Shown one piece after another: positions 26,611 through 35,822 of a DNA stretch of 64,000 nucleotides. The stretch is taken from positions 1,860,001 to 1,924,000 of the forward strand of contig CBDFGN010000006.1 in NCBI GenBank assembly GCA_965247065.1, in the 5' to 3' direction. This stretch comes from CBDFGN01 sp965247065 (lineage in GTDB: Bacteria; Bacteroidota; Bacteroidia; Cytophagales; Cyclobacteriaceae). Made by a program: the position numbers and the translations under genes. Within the stretch, counting starts at the first letter, position 1, and each line of letters starts with the position of its first letter. Under the pieces are notes generated by a model. That model had not been told where the DNA came from, did not search any database, and saw only the letters and a list, made by a program, of their open reading frames with translations.

Positions 26611-27757
26611 ATTTTCGTACCGTTTCAGCAAGAAGCTTTACATTCTCGGCTGCCGTCGGAGGTGCCACGCTACAGGCGGTGCTCAGGATATATTGGCCCC
26701 CAATGCTACCCGTATTATATACGGATTCCACTACATCTCTCGCCCCTTCACGGTCGTTTCTCAGCAATCCGTTGACCGGATCGATATTCCCTTTGATGAA
26801 TAGCTTGTCCTGAAGCTCATCTTTTGCTTCAGCAAGGTTTACGGTACCTAATGGAGGAGGGTCCAGTGTCTCTATTCCACTGATTTCGGTTTGAACCATC
26901 AGGTCCAGCCGATCACCAATTGCTCCACAGGTGTGGGTATATACAAAAGCGCCTTCCTCTTTAACTGCTCGGGCTACCTCACGCTCATAAGGCACCACCC
27001 ACTCCTCATACATCTCCCTCGATAGGAAGCCGGCACCCACAAAGGGCGAAGATATTTTTATGGCATGGCAGCCCCGTTGAACCTGAGCCACCGCCCATGC
27101 CGAGGACATGCGGGCGAAGTATTCCATTAAACTGCGCACCTGATCCGGATCCGTGATCAGCGCCATAAGCGCTTCCTCAATCCCCGCGGCCATAAAGTAA
27201 TGGTCCATTGGCGCTCGTACTTCGCCATGGACGGAGAATTCGTCCCCCACACCCTTGAGCACCAGGTCAATCGCCTCAAAGTAGTGGTCCGGAAACCCAT
27301 TAGGATCGGTGCAGGGATAAGAGCCCTTATGAAAGCACCAGTGCCTAAAAGAGTCACTAACCCAGTCAAAGGGTGCTTCTGGGTTTAGGGCAGACACTTC
27401 GGGATGGATCTTTTCGCCGTCCGTACGATAATAGGGGTCATCGTCCCTCATGCACTCAACTCGCTTGCCGTCCAGGAGATAAACAGTTGGTTCATCGGCA
27501 TCGCGATCAATGCGGTCGATTACGCCTCCAAAATCTGGATCCCTACCCGGTTTATGTAGCAATATTCCGTCAAAATCATATAGCTCTCTCATCTTTATCA
27601 GGCTTTCCGCGTAGGCCTGATTGGATAGAAAATAGTCCACGGGATGAATACCCGACTGAAGGATGGTATGGCCTATGGCCAGTTGGCACATCGTTGGGAC
27701 CCTCTCCGGTTCCCCCATTGACATGGCAACTTGCATCAATTCCCTAGGGCTTTTCAT
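26600..27757 (-). CDS. UroD-family methyltransferase (substrate:corrinoid, MT I)
   Basis: 385 residues, a uroporphyrinogen-decarboxylase-like barrel. The zinc ligands of the MtaA/MtbA/VdmB type are visible as His275 and Cys277 (THTCG) and Cys362 (STACSV), which true UroD enzymes lack. The N-terminal Arg-containing motif of HemE is also missing. Being first in an operon with a corrinoid protein, it probably removes a methyl group from the growth substrate and places it on Co(I). Known relatives act on methanol or methylamine methyl-corrinoids, methoxyarenes, or chloromethane (CmuA). The substrate here is unknown. Confidence 0.9.
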   Translation of the reverse strand: MKSPRELMQVAMSMGEPERVPTMCQLAIGHTILQSGIHPVDYFLSNQAYAESLIKMRELYDFDGILLHKPGRDPDFGGVIDRIDRDADEPTVYLLDGKRVECMRDDDPYYRTDGEKIHPEVSALNPEAPFDWVSDSFRHWCFHKGSYPCTDPNGFPDHYFEAIDLVLKGVGDEFSVHGEVRAPMDHYFMAAGIEEALMALITDPDQVRSLMEYFARMSSAWAVAQVQRGCHAIKISSPFVGAGFLSREMYEEWVVPYEREVARAVKEEGAFVYTHTCGAIGDRLDLMVQTEISGIETLDPPPLGTVNLAEAKDELQDKLFIKGNIDPVNGLLRNDREGARDVVESVYNTGSIGGQYILSTACSVAPPTAAENVKLLAETVRKYAN

Positions 27758-27789
27758 AACGATTATTTTTAGAACGGTTTGACTGTAGG

Positions 27790-27797
27790 CAAATTTA
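27790..27797 (-). promoter_or_regulatory. Possible -7 box of the corrinoid operon promoter
   Basis: On the minus strand the sequence TAAATTTG fits the Bacteroidota -7 consensus TAnnTTTG, about 32 bases before the ATG at 27757. A convincing -33 TTG is not seen at the right distance, so this is tentative. It lies in the 142-base space shared with the divergent AraC-type gene. Confidence 0.3.
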
Positions 27798-27899
27798 GGC
27801 TTTTTCTGAGGCTCATTTCCACGTCTTTTTTGTCATTTTATAATGCTCACTTGAACAATTTTATCAATATTTGATATTTTCTGGTCAAATGAAAATGAG

Positions 27900-28757
27900 T
27901 TGAAGATCAAATTCGAAAAAATCGCCCTAGGAAAAGACGTTTCTCTTAATGTTAAGAGGATCATCAAGAAAAAATTTGACTCTTCGCTGCACTTTCATCC
28001 TGAAATAGAAATTACTCTGATTTTAAAGAGTCATGGCACTCGATTTGTAGGAGACAGTATTGCTTCGTTCACCCAGGGTGATTTAGTTATGGTAGGAAGC
28101 AATTTACCGCATTACTGGGCGAACGATTCGACCAGCGAATCTGCCCATGCCCGGTCGGAAGCAATCGTTGTACAATTTGAGGATACTTTTATGGGCCGAG
28201 ACTTCTTTCAAAAACCGGAGATGATCCACCTTAGGAGGCTGCTGGATCTCTCCGCCAGGGGCCTGGTCCTTCGAGGAGAAACCCAAGCGGCGGTCGCAAG
28301 GAAGATGCGCAAAATACTAAATTCCGATCCGTTCCAAAAAGTTGTAGTTCTACTTGCCATACTCAATGAAATCGCCCAATCCACCGATCTGCAGATTCTG
28401 TCCAGCGACGGTTTCCAGCAAAATTATCATCATGCCGACAGCGAGAGAATTAACAAAGTGTACAATTATATTTCTAGTAATCTAAAGGATGATGTTCAGG
28501 TAACTCACGCTGCGGAAAACCTTAACATGTCGGTAACCGCTTTTTGTCATTATTTCAAAAAGAAGACCAACAAAACTTTTACCCGGGCGGTCAATGAAAT
28601 GCGAATAGGGTACGCCAATAGACTGTTACTGGAAACCGACATGAAGATCCTTGAGGTTTGCTATCAATCCGGTTTTAAAAATCTGTCCAACTTCAACAAG
28701 CAGTTTAAATCTATCACTGGAGTCACTCCGCGGGGGTTTCGGAGGAGATTCGCCTAA
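27900..28757 (+). CDS. AraC-family transcriptional regulator
   Basis: 285 residues. The frame starts with TTG at 27900; a 4-codon ATG frame just upstream overlaps it. Residues about 10-110 form a cupin-like ligand domain (FDSSLHFHPEIEITLI, GDLVMVGSNLPHYW). About 185-283 form the double helix-turn-helix of AraC proteins (LNMSVTAFCHYFKKKTNKTF, ILEVCYQSGFKNLSNFNKQFK, GVTPRGFRRR). It is transcribed away from the corrinoid operon with 142 bases between, the standard arrangement for a regulator of its neighbour. The inducer is probably the substrate of that operon. Confidence 0.93.
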   Translation: MKIKFEKIALGKDVSLNVKRIIKKKFDSSLHFHPEIEITLILKSHGTRFVGDSIASFTQGDLVMVGSNLPHYWANDSTSESAHARSEAIVVQFEDTFMGRDFFQKPEMIHLRRLLDLSARGLVLRGETQAAVARKMRKILNSDPFQKVVVLLAILNEIAQSTDLQILSSDGFQQNYHHADSERINKVYNYISSNLKDDVQVTHAAENLNMSVTAFCHYFKKKTNKTFTRAVNEMRIGYANRLLLETDMKILEVCYQSGFKNLSNFNKQFKSITGVTPRGFRRRFA

Positions 28758-28989
28758 CCGGTGATTGCTTCAGAATTGAGGGTAAATGGTTTCGCTTTCG
28801 TTAACGCCGCCAAACGACCGGGAACTTGCACTGAATTAACAAATTAAATCACCGCCGAAGGCATGAGGATCGCAGATTCGACTTAACCTTCATTTTTCAA
28901 TTATATTGGTATATGAAGCATTGTAAGTGGCAACGGAATCCCGGTGTGATTTCCGGAGCTGACTACTGGGTCCTTTAGGATATCTCCCT

Positions 28990-30294
28990 ATGAGAAAGAA
29001 CGAACAGTCAATGTCGAAGCCCGACCGGCCTAGCGTACGTCGCATCCTAATCATGGTAGCGTTGATAGCCTCGGGAGAAACTGTCTTTTTGTTGCCCTTC
29101 GTAGTGGCCCGAATTTTTCGTCCCACCTTCTTGGATGTGTTCGGGTTGACCAACCTTGAATTGGGTACAGCCTTTTCTATTTACGGCGTCATGGCTATGT
29201 TATCTTATTTTGCAGGCGGGCCACTGGCTGATCGTTTCTCCGCCCGAAGATTGATGACTCTCGCCCTGGTGGCTACTTCGCTGGGCGGTGTTGTTTTCGC
29301 TGCCCGACCTTCATTAGTTGTGCTGGCACTCCTATTCGGATTCTGGGGACTCACGACGATCCTGTTATTCTGGGCGGCCCTGATCAGGGCAACCCGTAAT
29401 TGGGGGGGATCAACCCGCCAAGGGAGCGCCTACGGGATCCTGGATGGTGGACGTGGGCTAGTTGCAGCCATACTGGCTTCGATTTCGGTTTTCATCTTTG
29501 CTTCCTTCCTACCCTCTGAGGTAGCTACGGCTACACTGGAGCAACGGACTGTAGCGTTAGACCGGATCATCTTGATCTTCACCGGGGTGGTTCTAGGAGT
29601 GGCCGGGCTGGTTTGGTTTGTCGTCCCAGAGACAGAAGCTGGGTCCATTTCCCCAGCCAAAGCCAATTTCGAAATTGAAGGACTTCGCAAGATCGTTCGT
29701 ATGCCAGTCTTGTGGCTTCAAGCGATCATCGTGATCTGCGCGTACGTCGCCTATAAAAGCACCGATGATTTCTCGCTATACACCAGCGACGCGTTCGGCT
29801 ACGACGACGTTGCCGCCGCCAAGATCGGTACCATTTCCTTTTGGATTCGTCCATTCGCGGCAATTGGAGCTGGATGGCTGGCGGATCATTTTGGGAGCTC
29901 GAAGATCATCATGCTTAGTTTCGGAGTACTTATTGCCGGAAGCCTGGCCATCTCCCTGGGTGCTCTGGCACCCGGGATTCATTGGATGCTGGTGGTTACT
30001 ATAGCCGGAACAAGTGCGGGTATATACGCGCTAAGGGGCATTTATTTTGCCCTTCTTGAGGAAGCGCGGGTCCCCCTGGCGTTCACGGGTAGTGCGGTGG
30101 GACTCGTCTCCGTTATTGGCTTCACCCCGGACATATTCATGGGTCCGCTCATGGGCTATCTTATTGACCGATCCCCAGGAGCATTGGGTCATCAGCATGT
30201 ATTTGGTGTAATCGCTGGTTTCGCCGCCGTAGGCTTGATCTCCACCTTACTCTTTCAACGAATTAATCGCCTAGGTACCAACCCTGCAAGTTAG
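28990..30294 (+). CDS. Major facilitator superfamily transporter
   Basis: 434 residues, about 12 membrane helices in two halves. The MFS motif between helices 2 and 3 is GGPLADRFSARRLM, and a second appears as AGWLADHFGSSKII. A cytoplasmic loop lies around residues 215-235. It probably takes up a small organic substrate or exchanges an anion. It follows the AraC regulator on the same strand after about 230 bases and could serve the corrinoid operon. The substrate is not evident. Confidence 0.88.
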   Translation: MRKNEQSMSKPDRPSVRRILIMVALIASGETVFLLPFVVARIFRPTFLDVFGLTNLELGTAFSIYGVMAMLSYFAGGPLADRFSARRLMTLALVATSLGGVVFAARPSLVVLALLFGFWGLTTILLFWAALIRATRNWGGSTRQGSAYGILDGGRGLVAAILASISVFIFASFLPSEVATATLEQRTVALDRIILIFTGVVLGVAGLVWFVVPETEAGSISPAKANFEIEGLRKIVRMPVLWLQAIIVICAYVAYKSTDDFSLYTSDAFGYDDVAAAKIGTISFWIRPFAAIGAGWLADHFGSSKIIMLSFGVLIAGSLAISLGALAPGIHWMLVVTIAGTSAGIYALRGIYFALLEEARVPLAFTGSAVGLVSVIGFTPDIFMGPLMGYLIDRSPGALGHQHVFGVIAGFAAVGLISTLLFQRINRLGTNPAS

Positions 30295-30408
30295 CAAAGA
30301 GCGATGAGTAGCTACTTTAGGAGCCAGCTACTGCGCTGGCCGGATCGTGGGATTTTGTTCAAGAAATTAATAAATTGATGTTTGTTCCCGACGACAAAGT
30401 TCTGCACT

Positions 30409-31422
30409 ATGAAAAAAGTAACAACCTTCGCTAAATCAAACCGAAGAGAATTTCTCCAAAAAACAGTTGTTGGGGCCTCGGCCCTGGCCTTGGGAAATAC
30501 CCTGCTTGCTAAAACCACGCCATGGCAAGAAACCGGAATCCCCACGCGTCCTTTAGGAAAGACCGGGGAGAGTGTATCGATCATATGCCTGGGAGGCTGG
30601 CACATCGGAGCAGTTTACGATGAAAAAGAAGCCTTTAGGATTATGCATCGGGCTATTGATGAGGGGGTTAACTTTTTCGATAATTCCTGGGACTATCATG
30701 CCGGTGGCAGCGAAGAAGTCATGGGTAAGGGCCTGGCTATTGATGGACTCAGAGATAAAGTATTTCTCATGACTAAGGTTTGCGACCGGGATTATGAAGG
30801 CTGCATGAAAATGCTGGAAGACAGCCTTCGTAGACTGAAGACTGACCATATTGATTTGTGGCAATTCCATGAGATAGGCCGGGACTACGATCCGGAGTGG
30901 ATCTTCGAGAAAGGGGGATTCAAGGCCGCAATGGAAGCTCAAAAGGCCGGAAAAGTGCGGTATGTTGGCTTCACCGGACACAAAGACCCAAAACACCATT
31001 TGAACATGTTGGCCAAACCCTACACCTGGGCCACTTCACAGATGCCGATCAATATCTTAGATGCTAATTATCGAAGTTTTCAAAAGCTCGTGTTGCCCGA
31101 ATGCCTGAAAAAAGGAACGGGTGTCTTGGGAATGAAGGCTCTGGGAGGTGGAGGAGAAACCGGCATCATTACTGCCCAGACAGGGGTACCCGCCCCAACT
31201 TGCCGCCGCTATGCGCTCAGCTTACCTATATCCAGCCTAGTTTGTGGTATAAAATCCATGGAGGACCTAATGCAGGATGTGTCCATGGCGAGATCCTTCA
31301 AACCGATGAGTAAAGCTGAAATGATCGAATTGGAGGATCAGGTGAAAGACTTTGCCAAGGACGGGAAATACGAAGGTTTTAAGACCACCTCGGACTTTGA
31401 GGGACCTCCTCATCGGGGGTAG
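30409..31422 (+). CDS. Tat-exported aldo/keto reductase
   Basis: About 337 residues from the ATG at 30409; nine codons upstream to an ATG at 30382 are unlikely to be used. The N-terminus has a twin-arginine signal, SNRREFLQKTVVGASALALG. The AKR tetrad is present: Asp and Tyr in FFDNSWDYHAGG, Lys in LMTKVCDRD, His in LWQFHEI. The C-terminal part (MNILD..., LVCGIKSMEDLM) follows the usual AKR pattern. Tat export of an NADPH-type reductase suggests it folds with its cofactor before export, or works in the periplasm. The sulfatase gene follows after about 50 bases, so the two may be an operon. Confidence 0.88.
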   Translation: MKKVTTFAKSNRREFLQKTVVGASALALGNTLLAKTTPWQETGIPTRPLGKTGESVSIICLGGWHIGAVYDEKEAFRIMHRAIDEGVNFFDNSWDYHAGGSEEVMGKGLAIDGLRDKVFLMTKVCDRDYEGCMKMLEDSLRRLKTDHIDLWQFHEIGRDYDPEWIFEKGGFKAAMEAQKAGKVRYVGFTGHKDPKHHLNMLAKPYTWATSQMPINILDANYRSFQKLVLPECLKKGTGVLGMKALGGGGETGIITAQTGVPAPTCRRYALSLPISSLVCGIKSMEDLMQDVSMARSFKPMSKAEMIELEDQVKDFAKDGKYEGFKTTSDFEGPPHRG

Positions 31423-31475
31423 AGGATAGTTTGAGTGTGACTGTGAAATTGGGGAGCGGAATTTGCACGTATAAA

Positions 31476-33026
31476 ATGCAACTTTCAACGCCGTTGAATT
31501 ATTCAGTAACACAAGCGGCATTAATCGCGACTGGAATCGGGCTCATATGGGGCCTCATGCTGGCGTGCTCGACATTCCCTTCAAAACCACTTCCCAACAT
31601 CATTCTCTTAATGGGTGATGATCATGGCTGGGATGAAACCGGTTACAACGGGCACCCCCAACTGCAAACGCCGGTGCTTGATCAGATGGCAGCCAGCGGA
31701 CTTCGCCTGGATAACTTTTACTCGGCATCCCCTGTTTGCTCTCCAACCCGAGGCAGTGTGCTTACGGGCCGCCACCCGAATCGCTATGGGACCTTTGCCC
31801 CGAATTGGTCTATTCGGCCCGCGGAGATAAGCATAGCCCAGATTCTTGGAAGCGCTGGTTATGCCCGGGCACATTTCGGTAAATGGCATGTGGGGCCGGT
31901 GAAGGCGGAGTCCCCGACAAATCCTGGAGCGATGGGTTTTGAAGAATGGCTTTCACACGATAATTTCTTCGAAATGAACCCCTATCTCTCCCGGAACGGC
32001 AGGCCTCCAGAGCGGTTGCCAGGGGAAAGCTCGGAGATCCTGATAGACGAGACAATAGGATTTATTGACAAGGCGAACCAGACTGACAGACCTTTCCTGG
32101 CGGTTGTCTGGTTCGGCTCACCGCACGAGCCTTATAGCGGATTGGAGAAGGACCTTGAGCTATATGGCAATTTGCCCGAAAGCTATGAAGATAGCCTTGT
32201 CATTTTGACTTCGATGGAAACCGGTCTCCAAACAGCACGGCCCCTCCGTAAAGTTCTGCAAGAGCGCTTTGCCGAGATAACTGCAATGGACCGTGCGATC
32301 GGACGCTTGCGCGAGTACCTTGACGACAAGGATCTGCGGCAAAACACTCTTCTCTGGTACTGTGGAGATAATGGAACCCCTTCAAGTGGCCGGGTTACGG
32401 TGCCATTCCGTGGCTACAAGGGTATGGTGTATGATGGGGGCATCCGAGTTCCGGGCATAATCGAGTGGCCACAACGGATTTCCGAGCCACTAAGGTCAGA
32501 CATGAATGCGGTTACAAGCGATATACTTCCTACTATTTGTGACCTGGTAGGATTATCTCTTCCGGATCGGCCTCTCGACGGTATAAGTCTTCAGCCGCTG
32601 ATCGAGGGTAAAATGACCGAAAGACCGAGCCCGATATACTTCTGGAATTACGACGAGAGACGAGAGATGGATCTCGGATTGGAGCCTTTTATCGAGCCTA
32701 ACCTTCAGACGGGTACTACTCCGTTGGTCAAGATCTTGGAAGGCCGATTCACCCGGAATTTCCGGAATTTACATCACCCAAGCATCACTGAGGAGGATTT
32801 TTCCGGTCCCAGGGCCATCCTCGACAATCAGTACAAGCTTGTGGTTGACGGTCAACCCGAAAGTGAATCAGGGACAGAGCTCTTCGATTTAAGGAAAGAC
32901 CCCGCCGAAAAAAACAACCTTGTCCAATCCGAGCCCGAAATCGCGCGGAAGCTAGAGGGCCAACTTCGGGATTGGCAGCGTTCGGTACTTGAAAGCCTTA
33001 CCGGCCGTGACTACCGTTTGCCCTAA
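31476..33026 (+). CDS. Type I sulfatase, exported (possible lipoprotein)
   Basis: About 516 residues from the ATG at 31476; the frame also allows a TTG at 31431. A signal segment ends LMLAC, a lipobox. The formylglycine motif is CSPTRGS (Cys 88 by this start), in the S1 family pattern C-x-P-x-R. Metal ligands are in LMGDDHGWDETG and WYCGDNGT. It hydrolyses a sulfate ester, most likely on a sugar. No sulfatase-maturing enzyme is in the window. Its presence beside glycan genes suggests that a sulfated carbohydrate is among the substrates of this organism. Confidence 0.9.
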   Translation: MQLSTPLNYSVTQAALIATGIGLIWGLMLACSTFPSKPLPNIILLMGDDHGWDETGYNGHPQLQTPVLDQMAASGLRLDNFYSASPVCSPTRGSVLTGRHPNRYGTFAPNWSIRPAEISIAQILGSAGYARAHFGKWHVGPVKAESPTNPGAMGFEEWLSHDNFFEMNPYLSRNGRPPERLPGESSEILIDETIGFIDKANQTDRPFLAVVWFGSPHEPYSGLEKDLELYGNLPESYEDSLVILTSMETGLQTARPLRKVLQERFAEITAMDRAIGRLREYLDDKDLRQNTLLWYCGDNGTPSSGRVTVPFRGYKGMVYDGGIRVPGIIEWPQRISEPLRSDMNAVTSDILPTICDLVGLSLPDRPLDGISLQPLIEGKMTERPSPIYFWNYDERREMDLGLEPFIEPNLQTGTTPLVKILEGRFTRNFRNLHHPSITEEDFSGPRAILDNQYKLVVDGQPESESGTELFDLRKDPAEKNNLVQSEPEIARKLEGQLRDWQRSVLESLTGRDYRLP

Positions 33027-33071
33027 CCAGGCCCGCCCAAAAGCGACCTGTCTCAATCTGAGCAATTTGGA

Positions 33072-34430
33072 TCATAAATTGACCAATGCCCTTTTGGTGG
33101 CCTCCAAGGTAATCTCGATGTCCTGCATTGTGTGGGAATAACTTACCGAGGCCGGCTTACATGGAATTGGCATATGATAAACGCCCTGATCGATCAGTGC
33201 CCTGCGAAACTCAAGATCGAACATCAGGTCATGGTTCTCCAGAATATCATGCATGTCCTTAGGTGCAGTTTCGCAGAAATAAATGCAAAACGTGGATGCA
33301 TTCCGGACAATTACGGATCCTATTCCTTTGGCATCCAACAGATCCTTCGTCCCCTCAACCAATATACCGGTTAGGTTATCGAGGTACTCATAAACCTGCG
33401 GATCTTTAAGGATGTCGATTGTCTGAATGGCTGCTGCTGAATTTATAGGATGAGCATTATAAGTACCAGCAATCAGCACTTTCTTAGTTGGATCCGAATG
33501 ATCAAACAGTTGCATAATATCATTTCTTCCGCCGATAGCAGCCATCGGATACCCATTAGCAATTGCCTTGGCAAAAACCGACAGATGAGGCTCCGGATTC
33601 TCTACCTTCTGATATCCTCCCAGCGAGGTTCTGAAACCGGTTTTTACCTCATCGAAAATACAAACCGCTTGGTATCTCTCGCATAAGTCAATCAAACCTT
33701 TTAAATAACCCGAGTTTGGAAATATGACGCCCACGTTCTGCAGAACGGGCTCAGTGATAATCCCGGCTACCGAATATTTCTTCATAACAAACTCTACCGA
33801 CTCGAGATCATTGAAGTTGACCACATGTAGCTTACCCTGGGTGGTTTCCGGTATTCCGGCGGATAATGGCACAAACGGATACTCCCCGGGAGATATCCTC
33901 GGCCCAATTTCGTTTAAACCCGGTAGGACGGCCCTTGCAACCTCATTGTGCCATCCATCGTAACCCCCGAAGGTCAGGATTATATGATCTTTTCCCGTCC
34001 AGGCCCGGCTTAAGCGAATGGCGTGAGCCGTAGCTTCGCTTCCACTATTGCCTATTTGAACGGATTGCACTGAGGGTATCACTTGACATAGCCGTTTGCA
34101 CAATTCGACTTCCCACCAGGTAGTGCCGGTTCCAAACAATGACCGGTTTTCATTAAGTACTTGATGAACGGCTGAATTTACCTGGTCGTGATTATGACCC
34201 AACAAAACCGCCGAGATTGCGGCATGGTAATCGATATATTCTTTTCCGCTCGCATCAAATAACCGGCTTCCCCTGGCCTTATCAAAAACAATTAGGGGCT
34301 CAACTTTCCGATTGAGCGAGACCACCCCTCCAGCTATGTACTTTTTGCCCTCCTCAATAATATCACCTTGTAAATGCCGCTTAGCTTCCTTAGTTTCCAT
34401 GTTTGCAATACCTGGGTTGGTTAAGTTCAA
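33072..34430 (-). CDS. Class III PLP-dependent aminotransferase (GSA-aminomutase-like)
   Basis: 452 residues. PLP-binding features: GNSGSEATAHAIRLSR (phosphate site), CIFDEVKTGFR (Asp for the pyridine nitrogen), and the Schiff-base Lys in VFAKAIANGYP. The sequence resembles glutamate-1-semialdehyde aminomutases, but many such enzymes in accessory regions are ordinary transaminases. It is divergent from the cupin gene at 34515 with about 85 bases between starts. The donor and acceptor are unknown; amination of a sugar or keto acid fits the neighbourhood. Confidence 0.9.
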   Translation of the reverse strand: MNLTNPGIANMETKEAKRHLQGDIIEEGKKYIAGGVVSLNRKVEPLIVFDKARGSRLFDASGKEYIDYHAAISAVLLGHNHDQVNSAVHQVLNENRSLFGTGTTWWEVELCKRLCQVIPSVQSVQIGNSGSEATAHAIRLSRAWTGKDHIILTFGGYDGWHNEVARAVLPGLNEIGPRISPGEYPFVPLSAGIPETTQGKLHVVNFNDLESVEFVMKKYSVAGIITEPVLQNVGVIFPNSGYLKGLIDLCERYQAVCIFDEVKTGFRTSLGGYQKVENPEPHLSVFAKAIANGYPMAAIGGRNDIMQLFDHSDPTKKVLIAGTYNAHPINSAAAIQTIDILKDPQVYEYLDNLTGILVEGTKDLLDAKGIGSVIVRNASTFCIYFCETAPKDMHDILENHDLMFDLEFRRALIDQGVYHMPIPCKPASVSYSHTMQDIEITLEATKRALVNL

Positions 34431-34514
34431 GTTTTATTAAATCCGTAGGATTTTACTATTATGTAGTGAAACCACTAGGAAATACGCTGATTTAGCTAAT
34501 TTAGAAAACTTAAC

Positions 34515-35732
34515 ATGAAAAATACGAACCACGCCAATCAGGCACTGGATCAGGGTCATGGAATCCTACGGCTAGCCCCGAATTGGGTCCCTCGCTCATT
34601 GTTCGTCCCGGGCAAAAGAATCAAGTTGCACCCTGATGATTATTATGCTCTGGGCGGTCAAAGAGGAGGGCTGGATGAACGATGGCTTGCTTCAACCACC
34701 TTAGCCGATAACGGTCCGTTGACCGAAGAGCACGAAGGTTTGAGCCAGGTAGTTTTTAAGGATGGCTCAAAAGAAATACAAATGTTGCTGAGGGATGCCG
34801 TTAACGATCTGAAAGGCGAGTTGATTGGGCAGCGTATCTGGGAAGATTATGAATGCTGGCCGATGTTCTCGAAACTTTTCGACAATATGGGGGCCATCCC
34901 CCTTCATTTACACCAACCTGAGGCTTACACACAGTTGACAGGTCAGATGAGCAAGCCTGAGGCGTACTTTTTCCCACCTCAGCTGAACAGCCACGGTGGA
35001 AATTTCCCCTACACCTTTTTTGGTCTTTCCCCAGGAACGACCAAAGAAGAAGTTCTCCGATGTCTATCAAACTTCACTAAAGGTGATAACAAGATAATTG
35101 AGCTTTCTCAGGCATATCGGTTGGAAATGGGCACCGGATGGGATGTTCCCCCGGGAGTTCTTCATGCGCCCGGGAGTCTGTGCACTTATGAGCCCCAAAA
35201 GGCGTCGGATGTTTATTCCATATTCCAATCTATGTTTGATAACACCGTGGTTGGCGAGGAACATCTTTGGAAGGATACTCCCAAGGAGTGGGTTGGTGAT
35301 CTTGAGTTCCTAATGCAGGTGCTCGATTGGGAGGGTAATATTGATCCGGATTTACAGGCTAACCGGTTTATGCCACCTGTGCCGGTAATGCCCATAGCAG
35401 AGATGAAAGCTCAGGGATTCATCGAGAATTGGATTTGCTACAAATCGAATTCTTTTTGTGCGAAGGAGCTTACGGTGTTACCAGGGACAGAACTAGAAAT
35501 CAAGGATAATGGAGCTTACGGCATTGTAATGGTGCAAGGACATGGAAAAATGGGTGTATGGGACATTGAGACCCCTACCCTAATACGCTTTGGCCAGTTA
35601 ACCCATGATGAGTACTTTGTAAGCGAAAAAGCCGCCAAGGAGGGGGTGAAAATTATCAATCCATCCCAAACCGACCCGATTGTAATGTTAAAGCACTTCG
35701 GTCCCGGGAATCCTGACTTGGCGAACATGTGA
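34515..35732 (+). CDS. Cupin protein, phosphomannose-isomerase-like
   Basis: 405 residues, cytosolic. Metal-binding cupin features: HLHQPEAY (His-x-His) and a second set around PPGVLHAPGS, as in type I mannose-6-phosphate isomerases. A second cupin lies in the C-terminal 150 residues (ELTVLPGTELEIKDNGAYG). It probably isomerises a sugar or sugar phosphate between aldose and ketose. The sugar porter at 35823 converges on it, and an aminotransferase diverges from it. It is not close enough to ManA for a firm substrate. Confidence 0.7.
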   Translation: MKNTNHANQALDQGHGILRLAPNWVPRSLFVPGKRIKLHPDDYYALGGQRGGLDERWLASTTLADNGPLTEEHEGLSQVVFKDGSKEIQMLLRDAVNDLKGELIGQRIWEDYECWPMFSKLFDNMGAIPLHLHQPEAYTQLTGQMSKPEAYFFPPQLNSHGGNFPYTFFGLSPGTTKEEVLRCLSNFTKGDNKIIELSQAYRLEMGTGWDVPPGVLHAPGSLCTYEPQKASDVYSIFQSMFDNTVVGEEHLWKDTPKEWVGDLEFLMQVLDWEGNIDPDLQANRFMPPVPVMPIAEMKAQGFIENWICYKSNSFCAKELTVLPGTELEIKDNGAYGIVMVQGHGKMGVWDIETPTLIRFGQLTHDEYFVSEKAAKEGVKIINPSQTDPIVMLKHFGPGNPDLANM

Positions 35733-35822
35733 TGAGTCGGCAAAAGGACTCACGCAACGGCCTACAATCGATGATGAAGGTATTGTTTCTGGCTAAAACC
35801 GCGCATAGCCTCTAATCTGTTC

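Noticed and set aside
27886..27903. Tiny four-codon ATG frame before the AraC gene as a regulatory leader peptide
   Set aside because: Too short and no attenuator structure seen; only noted as overlapping the TTG start.
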